Shown one piece after another: positions 1 to 9,749 of a DNA stretch of 64,000 bases. Made by a program: the position numbers and the translations under genes. The notes below the pieces were generated by a model that worked only from the letters and a program-made list of their open reading frames with translations, searched no databases and was not told the DNA's origin. Each line of letters starts with the position of its first letter. Position 1 is the stretch's first letter. Origin of the DNA: Arenibacter antarcticus (GTDB lineage Bacteria > Bacteroidota > Bacteroidia > Flavobacteriales > Flavobacteriaceae); contig NZ_CP166679.1 of assembly GCF_041320605.1 (NCBI RefSeq), positions 4,078,001 to 4,142,000 on the forward strand. Reading direction: 5' to 3'.

Positions 1-53
1 CCTAAAAGGATTAGCAACATTGTACCGATAATTTCTGCTATAAATGGTGTCAT
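1..53 (-). CDS. glpF: Glycerol uptake facilitator (MIP/aquaporin family), N-terminal fragment
   Basis: Only the first 17 codons are in the window; the gene continues past the left edge. The start ATG lies at 51-53 on the minus strand and the peptide reads MTPFIAEIIGTMLLILLG. This matches the start of the first membrane helix of GlpF-type aquaglyceroporins, where the AE(I/L)IGT segment is characteristic. It begins 19 bases after the stop of glpK, so glpD, glpK and glpF form one operon: the channel lets glycerol in, GlpK traps it by phosphorylation and GlpD oxidises it. The call rests on a very short peptide plus context. Confidence 0.75.
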   Translation of the reverse strand, partial: MTPFIAEIIGTMLLILL

Positions 54-72
54 AATTTAAAAATTGTGGTTG

Positions 73-1569
73 TTATTTTTGTTCCGTCCAATACTGAAGC
101 GCATCAATCGCTCTGTACCATCCTTTGATTCCGTTTTCTATTTCCTTTCGATTTTCCGTTGGGGTAAAATGGACATCCGTTTGCCATATTTTTTGAATTT
201 CTTCGAGATCTTTCCAATAGCCAACCGCGAGTCCAGCCAAATATGCAGCCCCCATCACTGTGGTTTCAACCACTTTTGGACGTACTGTTTTTGTATTCAG
301 GACATCAGATTGAAACTGCATCATAAGATCGTTCACTGTTGCCCCTCCATCTACTCTAAGTTCTTTTATAGATACCCCAGAATCAGCCTCCATAGCCTTT
401 AAAACATCCATGGTCTGATATGCGATAGATTCCAATGCCGCCCGTGCAATATGCGCATCGGTACTACCTCGGGTAAGTCCAAAAATTGTGCCTTGTGCTC
501 TTTGGTTCCAATGCGGTGCTCCCAAACCAGCAAAGGCTGGGACAAAGTAGATACCTTCGGAACATTCCACTGATGCCGCCAAACTCTCTACTTCCGATGA
601 AGTGTTGATTATTTTCAGGCTATCCCTCAGCCACTGAACTACTGCCCCTGCAATAAATATACTTCCCTCTAGAGCATATTGGGTCTTGCCATTAATTTTC
701 CAGGCGATGGTAGTTAAAAGGTTATTTGTGGAAATTATAGGTTTATCGCCAATATTCATCAGCATAAAACAACCCGTTCCATAAGTGTTTTTTACCATCC
801 CTGGTTTTGTACACATCTGTCCAAAAAGCGCTGCTTGCTGATCACCTGCAATTCCGGCAATGGGGATCTTTTGGTTAAAGAAATTGGGGTGGGTATAACC
901 ATAGACCTCGCTAGATTGCTTAACCTGTGGCAACATATTTTTAGGAATAGTGAACAGGTCTAATAGCTCTTCATCCCATTCCAACGTATTAATATTGAAA
1001 ATAAGTGACCTACTCGCATTGGTTACATCGGTAATATGTAGTTCTCCCTGAGTCATTTTCCAAATCAACCAAGAATCTATGGTTCCAAATAACAACTCGC
1101 CAGCTTCGGCCCGTTTTCTAGCCCCGCTAACATTGTCTAGTATCCATTTCACTTTTGTTGCAGAGAAGTAGGAATCAATAACTAATCCAGTCTTTTCCCT
1201 TATAAGGTCCATCTTACCAGCTGCTTTAAGCTCATCGCAGAAATCTGCGGTACGTTTGTCTTGCCATACGATAGCATTATAAACAGGTTCCCCTGTTTTC
1301 TTATCCCAAACAACCGTAGTTTCACGTTGGTTGGTAATACCTATAGCAGCAATATTAGCACCACTCAGCCCTCTTTTTGCGACCACCTCTGCCGCCATTC
1401 CAGCCTGAGTAGACCATATTTCCATTGGATCGTGTTCTACCCAACCCGGCTTGGGAAAGTATTGCGTGAATTCTTTTTGAGCGGTTGAAACAATATTCCC
1501 CTTTTTGTCAAAAATAACAGCTCGGGAACTTGTGGTGCCCTGGTCTAGGGCAAGTATATATTTCTCCAT
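73..1569 (-). CDS. glpK: Glycerol kinase
   Basis: This FGGY-family sugar kinase phosphorylates glycerol with ATP to sn-glycerol 3-phosphate in the cytosol. The 498-residue length is normal for GlpK. The N-terminal phosphate-binding loop [14 protein letters not shown] lies at about residues 8-21. The glycerol-binding QRETTVVW segment is near residue 80, the [13 protein letters not shown] segment with the catalytic-base Asp is near residue 240, and the C-terminal [12 protein letters not shown] block is near 400. The next gene upstream, glpD, ends 15 bases away and glpF follows after 19 bases, so the three are almost certainly co-transcribed. Expression is probably controlled by the divergent DeoR-type regulator at 3506. 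Confidence 0.97.
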   Translation of the reverse strand: MEKYILALDQGTTSSRAVIFDKKGNIVSTAQKEFTQYFPKPGWVEHDPMEIWSTQAGMAAEVVAKRGLSGANIAAIGITNQRETTVVWDKKTGEPVYNAIVWQDKRTADFCDELKAAGKMDLIREKTGLVIDSYFSATKVKWILDNVSGARKRAEAGELLFGTIDSWLIWKMTQGELHITDVTNASRSLIFNINTLEWDEELLDLFTIPKNMLPQVKQSSEVYGYTHPNFFNQKIPIAGIAGDQQAALFGQMCTKPGMVKNTYGTGCFMLMNIGDKPIISTNNLLTTIAWKINGKTQYALEGSIFIAGAVVQWLRDSLKIINTSSEVESLAASVECSEGIYFVPAFAGLGAPHWNQRAQGTIFGLTRGSTDAHIARAALESIAYQTMDVLKAMEADSGVSIKELRVDGGATVNDLMMQFQSDVLNTKTVRPKVVETTVMGAAYLAGLAVGYWKDLEEIQKIWQTDVHFTPTENRKEIENGIKGWYRAIDALQYWTEQK

Positions 1570-1584
1570 ATTGGAAGTCTAGGT

Positions 1585-3201
1585 TTATTGATTAATTTTT
1601 GAGTGATCATCAAAAGCTAGGGTGGTATTTTTTAGCAACACATATTGCGCTGCCATGGCCCTGTACTCTATAACTTGTTTTTCTTGCCATTCTAGGTCCT
1701 TATCCAATTCCATAGCTAGGATTCTTGCTACTTTTGGAGCGATTTCAATGGAAGCTTTAGCATCAAGGAACAATATCCTTACCCTACGGGCAAGTACATC
1801 TTCAATTGTTCTTGCCATTTCATAGCGGGCAGCCCACAGCACTTCTACACAGAGATATTCTAGATTAGGATGTAATTTTTCACCTAATTCTGGAGATTCT
1901 TTCAGCATTCTCAAAATGGCTTTGCGGTCAGATCCATAAATATATAGATGATTGCTGGTATCAATGTCTACCGTTGCACCGTGAATCGGAAGATGTTCCG
2001 TACCACATTCCCTATTGGGGAGTTTTCCGATACGAATAATCTTATCCAATGTGTCTTGTGCCATCTTTCTATACGTCGTCCATTTTCCACCTGTAATGGT
2101 TACCAGTTGAGATTTTGAAATAATTATTTTATGGCTTCTGGATATTTCTTTGGTTTTCTCGGATCCATCCTGCGGCGCCGCCAAGGGCCTAAGTCCAGCA
2201 AAAATACTTAGCACGTCTTTTCTTGAAACTATTTTGGTGAGATACTTATTGGTTGTTTGGAGTATAAAATCGATTTCCTCTTCAAGGGCAACTGGCTCAA
2301 GGCTATGGTCGTTCAATACCGTATCCGTAGTGCCTATTAGCACCCTGTTATGCCAGGGAACCAAAAACAACACCCGACCGTCATCGGTCTTAGGAATCAT
2401 GATTGCGTCTTCTCCTGGTAAAAAAGATTTATCCAGAACAAGATGGATCCCTTGGCTAGGACGGACCATATTTATCGCATCCTTATTATCCATTTTCAAT
2501 ATTTGATCCGTAAAGACTCCCGTGGCATTTATGACCACAGTGGAAGGTAGCACATACTCTTGATTTGTCTCCATGTCCTTGGCTACAACACCATTTATGA
2601 CACCTTGCCCATCCTTTGTTAATTCTACAACCTGGAAATGGTTTAATACCGTGGCTCCTTTTTCTACACAGGTTTGCGCAATATTTACAGCCAGTCGGGA
2701 ATCGTCAAACTGACCGTCATGATAGAGCACTCCTCCCTTTAGCTTACCCTCCTTAAGTGTTTTTAATCGCCCTAAAATCTCCTTGCGGCCAATATGGACG
2801 GATTTCCCTAAACTTAACCTGCCTGCCAGAAGATCGTATACCTTTAAGCCTACCGTATAAAACATTCCGTCCCACCATTTATAGTTAGGAATAATGAAGG
2901 ACTGGTTTTTTACCAAATGGGGTGCGTTTTTCAACATCAACCCTCTTTCGTACAAGGCCTCCTTTACCAGTCCCAAATCACCTTGGGCCAAATAACGAAC
3001 CCCACCATGCACGAGTTTTGTACTCCTGCTCGAGGTGCCTTTTGCAAAATCTACCTGCTCAAGTAATAGCGTTTTATAGCCACGTACTACACTGTCTAAG
3101 GCTACACCCAATCCAGTGGCACCACCTCCAATAATTATTACATCCCATTTCTCAGAGGAATCCAGATGTTGTAATATTGATTTTCTTTCAAATATATTCA
3201 C
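1585..3201 (-). CDS. glpD: FAD-dependent glycerol-3-phosphate dehydrogenase
   Basis: This membrane-associated flavoenzyme oxidises sn-glycerol 3-phosphate to dihydroxyacetone phosphate and passes electrons to the quinone pool. The FAD-binding Rossmann motif GGGATGLG is at residues 25-32. The KGTSSRSTKLVHGGVRYL segment, typical of the GlpD/GlpA/GlpO group, follows at about 54-72. A second family block, FAGLRPLAAP, is in the C-terminal half, and the last ~130 residues form the DAO C-terminal helical domain. The length of 538 residues fits aerobic GlpD. It is the first gene of the glpDKF operon and is divergent from the regulator gene across a 304-base gap. GlpO-type oxidase activity cannot be excluded by sequence alone. 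Confidence 0.95.
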   Translation of the reverse strand: MNIFERKSILQHLDSSEKWDVIIIGGGATGLGVALDSVVRGYKTLLLEQVDFAKGTSSRSTKLVHGGVRYLAQGDLGLVKEALYERGLMLKNAPHLVKNQSFIIPNYKWWDGMFYTVGLKVYDLLAGRLSLGKSVHIGRKEILGRLKTLKEGKLKGGVLYHDGQFDDSRLAVNIAQTCVEKGATVLNHFQVVELTKDGQGVINGVVAKDMETNQEYVLPSTVVINATGVFTDQILKMDNKDAINMVRPSQGIHLVLDKSFLPGEDAIMIPKTDDGRVLFLVPWHNRVLIGTTDTVLNDHSLEPVALEEEIDFILQTTNKYLTKIVSRKDVLSIFAGLRPLAAPQDGSEKTKEISRSHKIIISKSQLVTITGGKWTTYRKMAQDTLDKIIRIGKLPNRECGTEHLPIHGATVDIDTSNHLYIYGSDRKAILRMLKESPELGEKLHPNLEYLCVEVLWAARYEMARTIEDVLARRVRILFLDAKASIEIAPKVARILAMELDKDLEWQEKQVIEYRAMAAQYVLLKNTTLAFDDHSKINQ

Positions 3202-3505
3202 TTACGATATGTTTCAATTTTAGTCAATATTAATGAAAATAATATTAACTCAAAACATTTAAAAGCGAAAATGAAAATTAATGAAGCATTTAGTTAGATA
3301 CATTCGAAAAAGAATAGGCTTAAATTGCCATATAATATGGGAAAAGAGTCTTCAAATATAATAATTAGTTCCGTTTTGTTGTACTTTAGTAGTCTTAAAA
3401 CAATTTATTTCGTACTTTGAGGAAAAATTAGATACCTCTAAAGAGGACCATAAAGAAAAATATTAAAAGGGACCAAAACCCCATTATATCGATTATCGTG
3501 CAGTC
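3202..3505. promoter_or_regulatory. Divergent glpD / glpR promoter region with candidate operators
   Basis: This gap separates the divergent glpD operon and DeoR-type regulator, so it must hold both promoters. An AATGAAAAT core occurs twice, at 3232-3240 and 3270-3278, in the AT-rich part nearest glpD. A short palindrome, CCTCT-AA-AGAGG (3435-3446), sits about 60 bases before the regulator start. DeoR-family GlpR proteins bind repeated half-sites, so these are candidate operators, but neither matches the enterobacterial GlpR consensus clearly. No perfect TAnnTTTG box was found; TACTTTAG near 3381 is one mismatch away. Confidence 0.35.
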
Positions 3506-4258
3506 ATGAAAAGACACCAGTATATATTGGATAAATTAGAAAAAGATAAGTATGTTGAAGTACTAGATCTTTGTAAAGCGTTAAAGGTTTCGGCAGTTAC
3601 GATACGAAAGGACTTAAAGTTCTTGGAAGACAAAGGACTCTTATTCCGCACCCATGGAGGTGCCTCTTTGGAGGATCCCTATATAAATGATAGGCATGTA
3701 ACCGAAAAAGAAAAAATATCCGTTGAAGAAAAAAGCGGAATAGCCCAGACTGCGGCTGCACTTATTGTAGAAAACGATTCCATCCTAATCGGGTCGGGTA
3801 CCACCGTACAGGCCTTGGCCAAATGTATTAGACCGATCGGAAAATTAATGGCAATTACATCATCCCTTCCTGTGGTATTGGAGCTTATAAAATTCAAAGA
3901 TGTGGACGTCTTGCAATTGGGTGGATACGTTAGACATAGTTCTGCTTCTGTAGTAGGTAGCTATGCGCTACACATATTGGAGAATGTTTCCTGTAGTAAA
4001 TTCTTTTTAGGTGTGGATGGAATAGACTTAGATTACGGGCTGACTACCACCAATTTGGAAGAGGCTCAGTTGAATAAAAAAATGTTGGCCTCCGCCCAGA
4101 AAACAATAGTGTTGGCAGATTCTTCGAAATTTGGGAAAAAGAGTTTTGCTAGAATATGCCATCTCGATCAAATTGATCAAATAATTACGGACAAAGGAAT
4201 TTCCCCTAAGATATTGACTAAACTAGAGGATATGGGAATCCAGGTTATTACGGTCTAA
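3506..4258 (+). CDS. glpR: DeoR-family transcriptional regulator, probable glycerol-3-phosphate repressor
   Basis: The 250-residue protein has the standard DeoR layout. An N-terminal winged helix-turn-helix is at about residues 18-50 (DLCKALKVSAVTIRKDLKFL, then RTHGGA), and a C-terminal DeoRC sugar-phosphate-sensing domain follows, with the IGSGTT phosphate loop near residue 95 and LGVDGID near 170. DeoR proteins typically respond to a phosphorylated sugar or polyol made by the pathway they control. Divergent placement next to glpDKF makes glycerol 3-phosphate the likely effector and glpD the likely target. The specific GlpR name is inferred from context; the family call is firm. Confidence 0.85.
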   Translation: MKRHQYILDKLEKDKYVEVLDLCKALKVSAVTIRKDLKFLEDKGLLFRTHGGASLEDPYINDRHVTEKEKISVEEKSGIAQTAAALIVENDSILIGSGTTVQALAKCIRPIGKLMAITSSLPVVLELIKFKDVDVLQLGGYVRHSSASVVGSYALHILENVSCSKFFLGVDGIDLDYGLTTTNLEEAQLNKKMLASAQKTIVLADSSKFGKKSFARICHLDQIDQIITDKGISPKILTKLEDMGIQVITV

Positions 4259-4561
4259 TGCGACTTTAATCCTTTTCTGGAACTTAATTTAATCGATTTT
4301 GTGCCTAATTTCCCTAAGCTTTTCTAGCTTTAGTTGAAGTTAGTACACCAATGAATTGTACCAATTAAAAAGATATACTCCATTATATATATATTCGGGA
4401 GAGGCTAGTCCCAGGGATTTTTTAACTTTAAAATTACTACTGGATTCCTGTCAGGAGTTGAATTAAATCGACTAAAAAAGAGTCACATTTTCAAACCCTC
4501 TTCCCACCTACCGGATATCACAAAACTTAATATTACCAATTTTGTTTTCAACTAGCAGCCC
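4259..4561. other. Convergent intergenic gap, no recognised feature
   Basis: The regulator gene on the plus strand and the antiporter gene on the minus strand both end at this gap, so no promoter is needed here. I found no convincing stem-loop with a T-run, no open reading frame with coding character and no repeat. Confidence 0.5.
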
Positions 4562-6709
4562 TTATTTACTCCTGAACAATTTCGCAATCGTTTTGCCCAT
4601 ATCCTCCAGTTTATCTAAGGGTTCAAGAAAGGTCGGATTTGTCAAATCAATTTTAGAATGATCAGTTATCCCTGCTTGCATCGGATATATCAATATATAG
4701 CTGGTATCTTTGAAATAGTTATTGAGATAAGTTGGAATATTGGTCATATTACTATGATAAGAAATTTTGTCTCTTCTGCTCATCACAATAATAAGATTGT
4801 CATCTTTGTGAAAGTTCCTCAACAGTATTAAAAAATCGTTCCAATCATTAAACTCTATAAAATCACATTCAATAGGGTGTTTTGATTGCACTACTTTAAT
4901 GACCTCTAGGGTGTCTATATTTCCATAAAACAACAGTTTCGCACCCGAGTTTCTAGCAATGTTCCAGACTTTTATCAACCAAAATAAAAACCCTGTTTCC
5001 TTTTCTGCATTTTCAGGAACTATGATAATATGTCTTTTAATGGTATTTAAAGGCTGGGCGGGCTTATAAATTAAAGTTGTGGTATTGCATTTGGTCAATA
5101 TTCCCGTGGTGAGGTGCCCCAAAAAGGAGTCTGAGATACCTTTTTTAATATGAAGGCCTAAAATTAAATCACTCATTTTATGCTCCTTGACCACACTTGT
5201 TATTCCATTTACAATATTTAAATCGTACCTAAGAAGTTGGTGCACCAAATGATCTGTAGCCGAGGCGGTAACGGCTGCCATATTCAATAATTTTTTAGCC
5301 TGTTTATGGGCCGAACCGTCCATTGATTTATTATCAACAATACTAAGCGCATACAATCCTTCCTTATTTTTTTTAGACTTTATGGTTACCCCTAAATTGA
5401 TCAACTCATCCATGGTATCAATATTACTGATAGGGATCAGTATTTTTTCTTCCTCTTCTTCTTCCTCTATTCCTGCGTCTAGATTTTCTGCAAGTACAAT
5501 ATTTTTAGCACCTTTCTGAGCCACAAATGAGGCTATGGTGCAGGTAAACAGAATCATTAATATTGTCCCGCTTAAAATACTTTCGCTTAGCAATCGGATA
5601 GGCTCCCCCGTCTCAGTCTCTCCCAAAATAATATTATACCCCACTAATACCGCCGCCAAGGTTGCAGCTGCCTGTGCATTGCTCAAACCAAATATCAATC
5701 TTCGTTGATTAACAGATAATTTATACGTCTTTTGGGTCAGCCAAGCCGCAAGAAACTTGGAAGAAGTAGCTACAACTATCATTACCGAGGCCACCTTAAT
5801 CGTTTCCATATCCTTAAAAAAAACTCGGTAATCAATGAGCATGCCCACGCCAATGAGAAAGAAGGGAATAAAAATGGCGTTCCCCACAAATTCTATTCGA
5901 TTCATCAAGGGAGAGGTGTGGGGAATGAGTCTGTTAAGGGCCAATCCGGCCAAGAACGCTCCTATTATGGCTTCTATTCCCGCTATTTCAGCAAGCACCG
6001 CACCGAGAAAGACCATTGCCAAAACAAAAATATACTGGGAAACATTGTCGTCAAATCGTTTAAAAAACCACCTTCCAATAATAGGAAAAAGAAGCGTAAC
6101 AATCAGGCCAAAAACTACAATAGAGATGGACAACCTTAGCCAAAATTCTGTATTTACCTCCCCGGTGGTCATTCCAACAATTACCGCTAGCACTAAAAGT
6201 GCTAAGACATCCGTAATCATGGTGCCGCCAACGGTGATATTTACCGCTTTATTTTTTGCAACCCCTAATTTACTAATCAAAGGATAAGCTATAAGTGTAT
6301 GAGAAGCGAACATACTTGCCAATAGTACAGAAGTTTCGGTAGAAAACCCCAATATATATAGGCCAGATAGTATTCCTAAGGTCATGGGAATGGTAAAAGT
6401 ATATAGGCCGAAAACAATACTTTTGTTTCTGTTTTTTTTAAAATCAACCAGGTCAATTTCCAATCCAGCCAGAAACATAATATACAAAAGTCCCGCCGTT
6501 CCCGAAAGTATGATACTACTATCGCGCTCCATTAAATTAAACCCAAAAGGTCCTATCACCGCACCTGCAATGATTAGTCCTAAAAGAGGAGGTATTTTAA
6601 ATTTATTAAGTAGGATTGGCGCAAATAGGATGATCACTAGTATTAAAAGAAATTTTAATACTGGATTGGTCAGAGGTAGACTTAGCTCAACTATTTGCGA
6701 TAAGATCAT
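4562..6709 (-). CDS. CPA2-family Na+(K+)/H+ antiporter with cytosolic universal-stress-protein-like tail
   Basis: Residues ~15-405 form a Na_H_Exchanger membrane domain of about 12 helices, with the glycine-rich LLGLIIAGAVIGPFGF near residue 43, LAGLEIDL near 80 and GAFLAGLALNRL near 245, all typical of KefB/NapA-like CPA2 carriers. A run of six glutamates near residue 440 links this to a ~270-residue soluble region. Its LILGLHIKKGISDSFLG and TTTLIYKP segments resemble tandem universal-stress-protein domains, which often bind nucleotides and gate transport. Instead of the KTN/TrkA domain of Kef proteins it carries this USP-like module. The role is pH or cation homeostasis at the inner membrane; the exact ion is not predictable. 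Confidence 0.85.
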   Translation of the reverse strand: MILSQIVELSLPLTNPVLKFLLILVIILFAPILLNKFKIPPLLGLIIAGAVIGPFGFNLMERDSSIILSGTAGLLYIMFLAGLEIDLVDFKKNRNKSIVFGLYTFTIPMTLGILSGLYILGFSTETSVLLASMFASHTLIAYPLISKLGVAKNKAVNITVGGTMITDVLALLVLAVIVGMTTGEVNTEFWLRLSISIVVFGLIVTLLFPIIGRWFFKRFDDNVSQYIFVLAMVFLGAVLAEIAGIEAIIGAFLAGLALNRLIPHTSPLMNRIEFVGNAIFIPFFLIGVGMLIDYRVFFKDMETIKVASVMIVVATSSKFLAAWLTQKTYKLSVNQRRLIFGLSNAQAAATLAAVLVGYNIILGETETGEPIRLLSESILSGTILMILFTCTIASFVAQKGAKNIVLAENLDAGIEEEEEEEKILIPISNIDTMDELINLGVTIKSKKNKEGLYALSIVDNKSMDGSAHKQAKKLLNMAAVTASATDHLVHQLLRYDLNIVNGITSVVKEHKMSDLILGLHIKKGISDSFLGHLTTGILTKCNTTTLIYKPAQPLNTIKRHIIIVPENAEKETGFLFWLIKVWNIARNSGAKLLFYGNIDTLEVIKVVQSKHPIECDFIEFNDWNDFLILLRNFHKDDNLIIVMSRRDKISYHSNMTNIPTYLNNYFKDTSYILIYPMQAGITDHSKIDLTNPTFLEPLDKLEDMGKTIAKLFRSK

Positions 6710-6965
6710 TTGTTTCTCTTATTTTCATTGTTATGTGAAGGTATTTTGGCCTTATGTCCTACTGGTAAAGATTTCCTTAAGTCCTCGACCCATTCCTTAG
6801 GCATCTTAATTTAAGTTAATCTAGTATTTGCATAGTATTGACCACTTTGCAAACTAGGTCGCAAATGAAGATTACAGACTTTAAAGTATTTAATCCTTTA
6901 CGAGAATTAAAACAGAAGGTGTTTAAAAAATTAAAGTGGTTTTTGCGCCTTAAAGCCCAATAACA

Positions 6966-7130
6966 TTATTTATTATCCATTCTGTTTATAATTTCTCTGA
7001 GGAGATCGTTATGCTCTTGCTTTAAAGCGATAAATCGGCTTACCCATTTATAAATCACATACAGGATTCCGAAAATTATAGCTAGATAAAAAAATAGGAA
7101 CAGAAAGGGTATAAAACGAAACGAATCCAT
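6966..7130 (-). CDS. Small single-helix membrane protein (54 aa), unknown function
   Basis: An ATG at 7128-7130 opens a 54-residue frame ending at TAA (6966-6968). The peptide starts MDSFRFIPFLFLFFYLAI, so residues ~6-30 form one strongly hydrophobic helix (further FGILYVIYKW). A charged, amphipathic tail follows, with RFIALKQEHNDLLREIINRM and ending DNK, likely a short coiled coil in the cytosol. The composition is typical of real small Bacteroidota membrane proteins rather than a random frame. It stands alone between the antiporter and nicotinate phosphoribosyltransferase genes, on the same strand. I do not recognise the family. Confidence 0.65.
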   Translation of the reverse strand: MDSFRFIPFLFLFFYLAIIFGILYVIYKWVSRFIALKQEHNDLLREIINRMDNK

Positions 7131-7439
7131 AAAATAAAGTTGTTTATGATGGTTATTTAGTGATAGTTATTTCCCATCCAATACGGTAAACCTTTAATAG
7201 GAAAAAATTGACGCCCTTACAGGCTTATATTATGTTACAATCACTGATATAACTTAACAAGGTAACAATTTTCAAGATTTATCACACATAATTTTTAATA
7301 GAAATCTTTTTTATCATTTATGCTAATTGTTAGGATGGCAAAAAACCGCAGAGAACTAAACAATTGGCGTTATTTGCTAAAGTATTCACCATGGGGTGAT
7401 TGCCTACAACACCCCAAAAGCAATAAAAAATAATCCGTA
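7131..7439. other. Intergenic gap with weak stem-loop
   Basis: This gap lies between the small membrane-protein gene and the end of pncB, all on the minus strand. It should contain the promoter for the small gene. A GGGGTG/CACCCC stem (7393-7398 with 7410-7415) lies just after pncB but has no T-run on either strand, so it is only a weak terminator candidate. Nothing else is recognised. Confidence 0.35.
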
Positions 7440-8858
7440 TTATTTATTTTTAATATCCGATATTAATGTATCCCTCAAATCGATTAGGGATTCACTTAAA
7501 CCTACTTTGTATCTATGTGGAAACTCAAACCGTTTATGGTCCTCAGTTAATTGAGAAACCCTTAATTTCCTATATTCCGAAATTTCGTGTATTCCTTTTT
7601 CCTTAAACAGTGCCTTTCCTTTTTCAAACACTTTTGAAATTAAGACTTCACTTTTTAATCCCGTTACAATCGATTTTTTATCGGTGTATTGGGGGTGATA
7701 GATAGTCGCTATATCCGCTACATTTTCTTCAGCCAACACAATGGCATCTGCGTAGAATTTATCATCGTCGTTATAATACCTCACAATTTTTTTTTTGCCA
7801 GGAAGCGTCCGCTTATAAACATCCTCCGATAGTTTTATCGTGTGTCTATGATTAACTTGGCTTAATTTATACACCCCATCCAACGCTCCATCCTTTTGAC
7901 CAGTGATTAAATTACCGCCTACCCCAAAACCGTCTATTTTGGCTCCCTGATCTATTAGACTTTTAATAATATACTCGTCCAACCGGTTAGAGGCCATTAT
8001 CTTCACTTCTTTTAATCCGGCATCATCCAACATTTTTCGTGCTTTTTTTGAAAGGTAGGCCAGGTCCCCGCTATCTAATCTAATGGCGGAAAGTTGCTCT
8101 CCCCTTTCTGCCATCTCCTTAGCTACGATAATCGCATTTGGAACTCCACTATTTAAAGTATGGTAGGTATCTACCAACAACACACAATGTTTTGGTCTGG
8201 TTTCAGCGAATTTTCTAAAGGCGGTTAACTCGTCCTCAAAACTTTGTATCCATGAATGGGCTTGGGTCCCTGAAGATTCCAAACCATACAAATAGGCACT
8301 TAGCACATTAGAGGTGCTATCTACTCCGCCTATTACGGCTGCCCTACTACCGTGAATTACTGCCCACCCCTGCGCCCTGCGCATGCCAAATTCCATTAAC
8401 GTCCTGTCACCGGCAGAGTGCCTCAATCTATTTGCTTTGGTTGCTATAAGCGATTGAAAGTTAAGCGTATTGAGTAGAACAGTTTCTAATAATTGACATT
8501 CAATAATAGTTCCTTCCACACTGACCACCGGTTCTGTGGGAAAGATAACCTCTCCTTCTTTGGGTGCATATATAGTCCCCTGAAACTGAAAGTCTTTTAA
8601 ATAATCGAGAAAATCACTATGAAATCCTCTTTTGTGAAGAAAATCGATGGCATCCTGATCAAACTTAAAATCTAGAATCAGCTCAAAGAGATCTTGCAAT
8701 CCCGCAAAAATGGTAAATCCAGAACCAAAGGGATTCTTTCTGAAGAAATAATCGAAATTGACACTGTCACTTCGCCTTCCCGTTAAAAAGTAACCTTCGG
8801 CCATGGATAGTTGATATTGATCGGTAAATAAGCCAGAATATTTGTTCGTTAAATTCAT
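7440..8858 (-). CDS. pncB: Nicotinate phosphoribosyltransferase
   Basis: The enzyme joins nicotinate to PRPP, driven by ATP, giving nicotinate mononucleotide in the Preiss-Handler NAD salvage route. The family signatures are the N-terminal LFTDQYQLSMAEGYF at about residues 10-24, the FRKNPFGSGFTIFAGL segment near 39-54, the central RRAQGWAVIHGSRAAVIGGV near 155-175 and the PRPP-site region AIRLDSGDL near 260. The 472-residue length fits. It stands as a single gene with gaps on both sides. Nicotinamide phosphoribosyltransferase is a relative, but the N-terminal motif and length favour the nicotinate enzyme. Confidence 0.93.
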   Translation of the reverse strand: MNLTNKYSGLFTDQYQLSMAEGYFLTGRRSDSVNFDYFFRKNPFGSGFTIFAGLQDLFELILDFKFDQDAIDFLHKRGFHSDFLDYLKDFQFQGTIYAPKEGEVIFPTEPVVSVEGTIIECQLLETVLLNTLNFQSLIATKANRLRHSAGDRTLMEFGMRRAQGWAVIHGSRAAVIGGVDSTSNVLSAYLYGLESSGTQAHSWIQSFEDELTAFRKFAETRPKHCVLLVDTYHTLNSGVPNAIIVAKEMAERGEQLSAIRLDSGDLAYLSKKARKMLDDAGLKEVKIMASNRLDEYIIKSLIDQGAKIDGFGVGGNLITGQKDGALDGVYKLSQVNHRHTIKLSEDVYKRTLPGKKKIVRYYNDDDKFYADAIVLAEENVADIATIYHPQYTDKKSIVTGLKSEVLISKVFEKGKALFKEKGIHEISEYRKLRVSQLTEDHKRFEFPHRYKVGLSESLIDLRDTLISDIKNK

Positions 8859-9051
8859 TGTATAATTTTTTAGAACGATAGCTTACATAAAGATAGGGTA
8901 GCAGTAGGTATTAAAGCTAATATACGCCAAAAGCTAATTTTATTAATGCCTTTATTGCCGAAATTTATTATTATTCCAACTCGGGTACGATGCCATTATT
9001 CGCAGCTATTGAGATATCTAAAATCCTAATAGCTGGCACAAATTAGGTGTT

Positions 9052-9519
9052 CTATTTTTTAGGAAGCACATAATAGGCCGCCAATTGTCCTGTATTGACT
9101 TCCCCATCAGAATTTAAGAATACAATAGCATTCTCCTCCACCTTGTACATTTGTTTACCTCCGTCTGCCATTTGGAGTGTAATAATATCCCCCTTGGCAT
9201 TCCATTTAAACTTTCCATTTTCAGTAAACTTTCCGTCTTCTTCACCCATATATTCAATATCACTATTATAGGTGCCATCAGCCGTTAGGGATATTTTGGT
9301 TTTTATGCCCTCACAACTAGCACAAGGCAATGTTCCCTCATAGGTTCCCACCCAGTCCAATGCAATCTGTGAAGTGTGCATATCGGAAGCATTATTATGC
9401 ACGGCAGGATTTTCGGTCGATTTTTCAACACTAGGAGTGGTGTCCATCTTTTTTTCGTTGTTTTTACAGGACATTACCAAAATACCAAGCATACCAAATA
9501 CCAAAATCGTTTTTCTCAT
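9052..9519 (-). CDS. NlpE-like copper-homeostasis/stress lipoprotein
   Basis: A signal peptide ends in lipobox VMSC with Cys18, so the mature protein is anchored by lipid. After a low-complexity linker (to ~residue 50), the segment WVGTYEGTLPCASCEGIKT carries the CxxC pair that defines the N-terminal domain of NlpE/CutF lipoproteins. The rest repeats the family pattern LTADGTYNSDIEY and GKFKWNAKGDIITL, a small beta-barrel of the lipocalin type. E. coli NlpE reports surface contact and lipoprotein sorting faults to the Cpx system and binds copper; here only the N-terminal domain is present. No metal-resistance genes are nearby, so the role is a family inference. Confidence 0.85.
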   Translation of the reverse strand: MRKTILVFGMLGILVMSCKNNEKKMDTTPSVEKSTENPAVHNNASDMHTSQIALDWVGTYEGTLPCASCEGIKTKISLTADGTYNSDIEYMGEEDGKFTENGKFKWNAKGDIITLQMADGGKQMYKVEENAIVFLNSDGEVNTGQLAAYYVLPKK

Positions 9520-9749
9520 TTTACTTTTATTTTTATTTTTATGTGAATTATAAAGTTATCAAATAGCTTGCCAAAAAGGGTTGTATCTTATATAATTGTA
9601 GGCAATAGATCACTCGACCCGACCCCTATAAAAAAGGTCGGCCCTATAATTATCTACGTAGTTTTCTGGGATACAAATCATTGTGATCACTAAGTTTTTT
9701 GTACCTTGATTGGGCGGGCAGGATCAAGGCCATGACATGAACAACCGTG

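Noticed and set aside
6384-6800. 138-residue plus-strand frame, and others at 5732-6287, opposite the antiporter gene
   Set aside because: These are antisense shadows of a clear membrane-transporter gene and have no recognisable features.
7393-7415. GGGGTG/CACCCC stem after pncB
   Set aside because: Six-bp stem with an 11-base loop and no T-run on either strand; too weak to call a terminator.
9619-9641. CCGACC/GGTCGG stem upstream of the glycosyltransferase gene
   Set aside because: Six bp with an 11-base loop and no T-run; no regulatory family signature.
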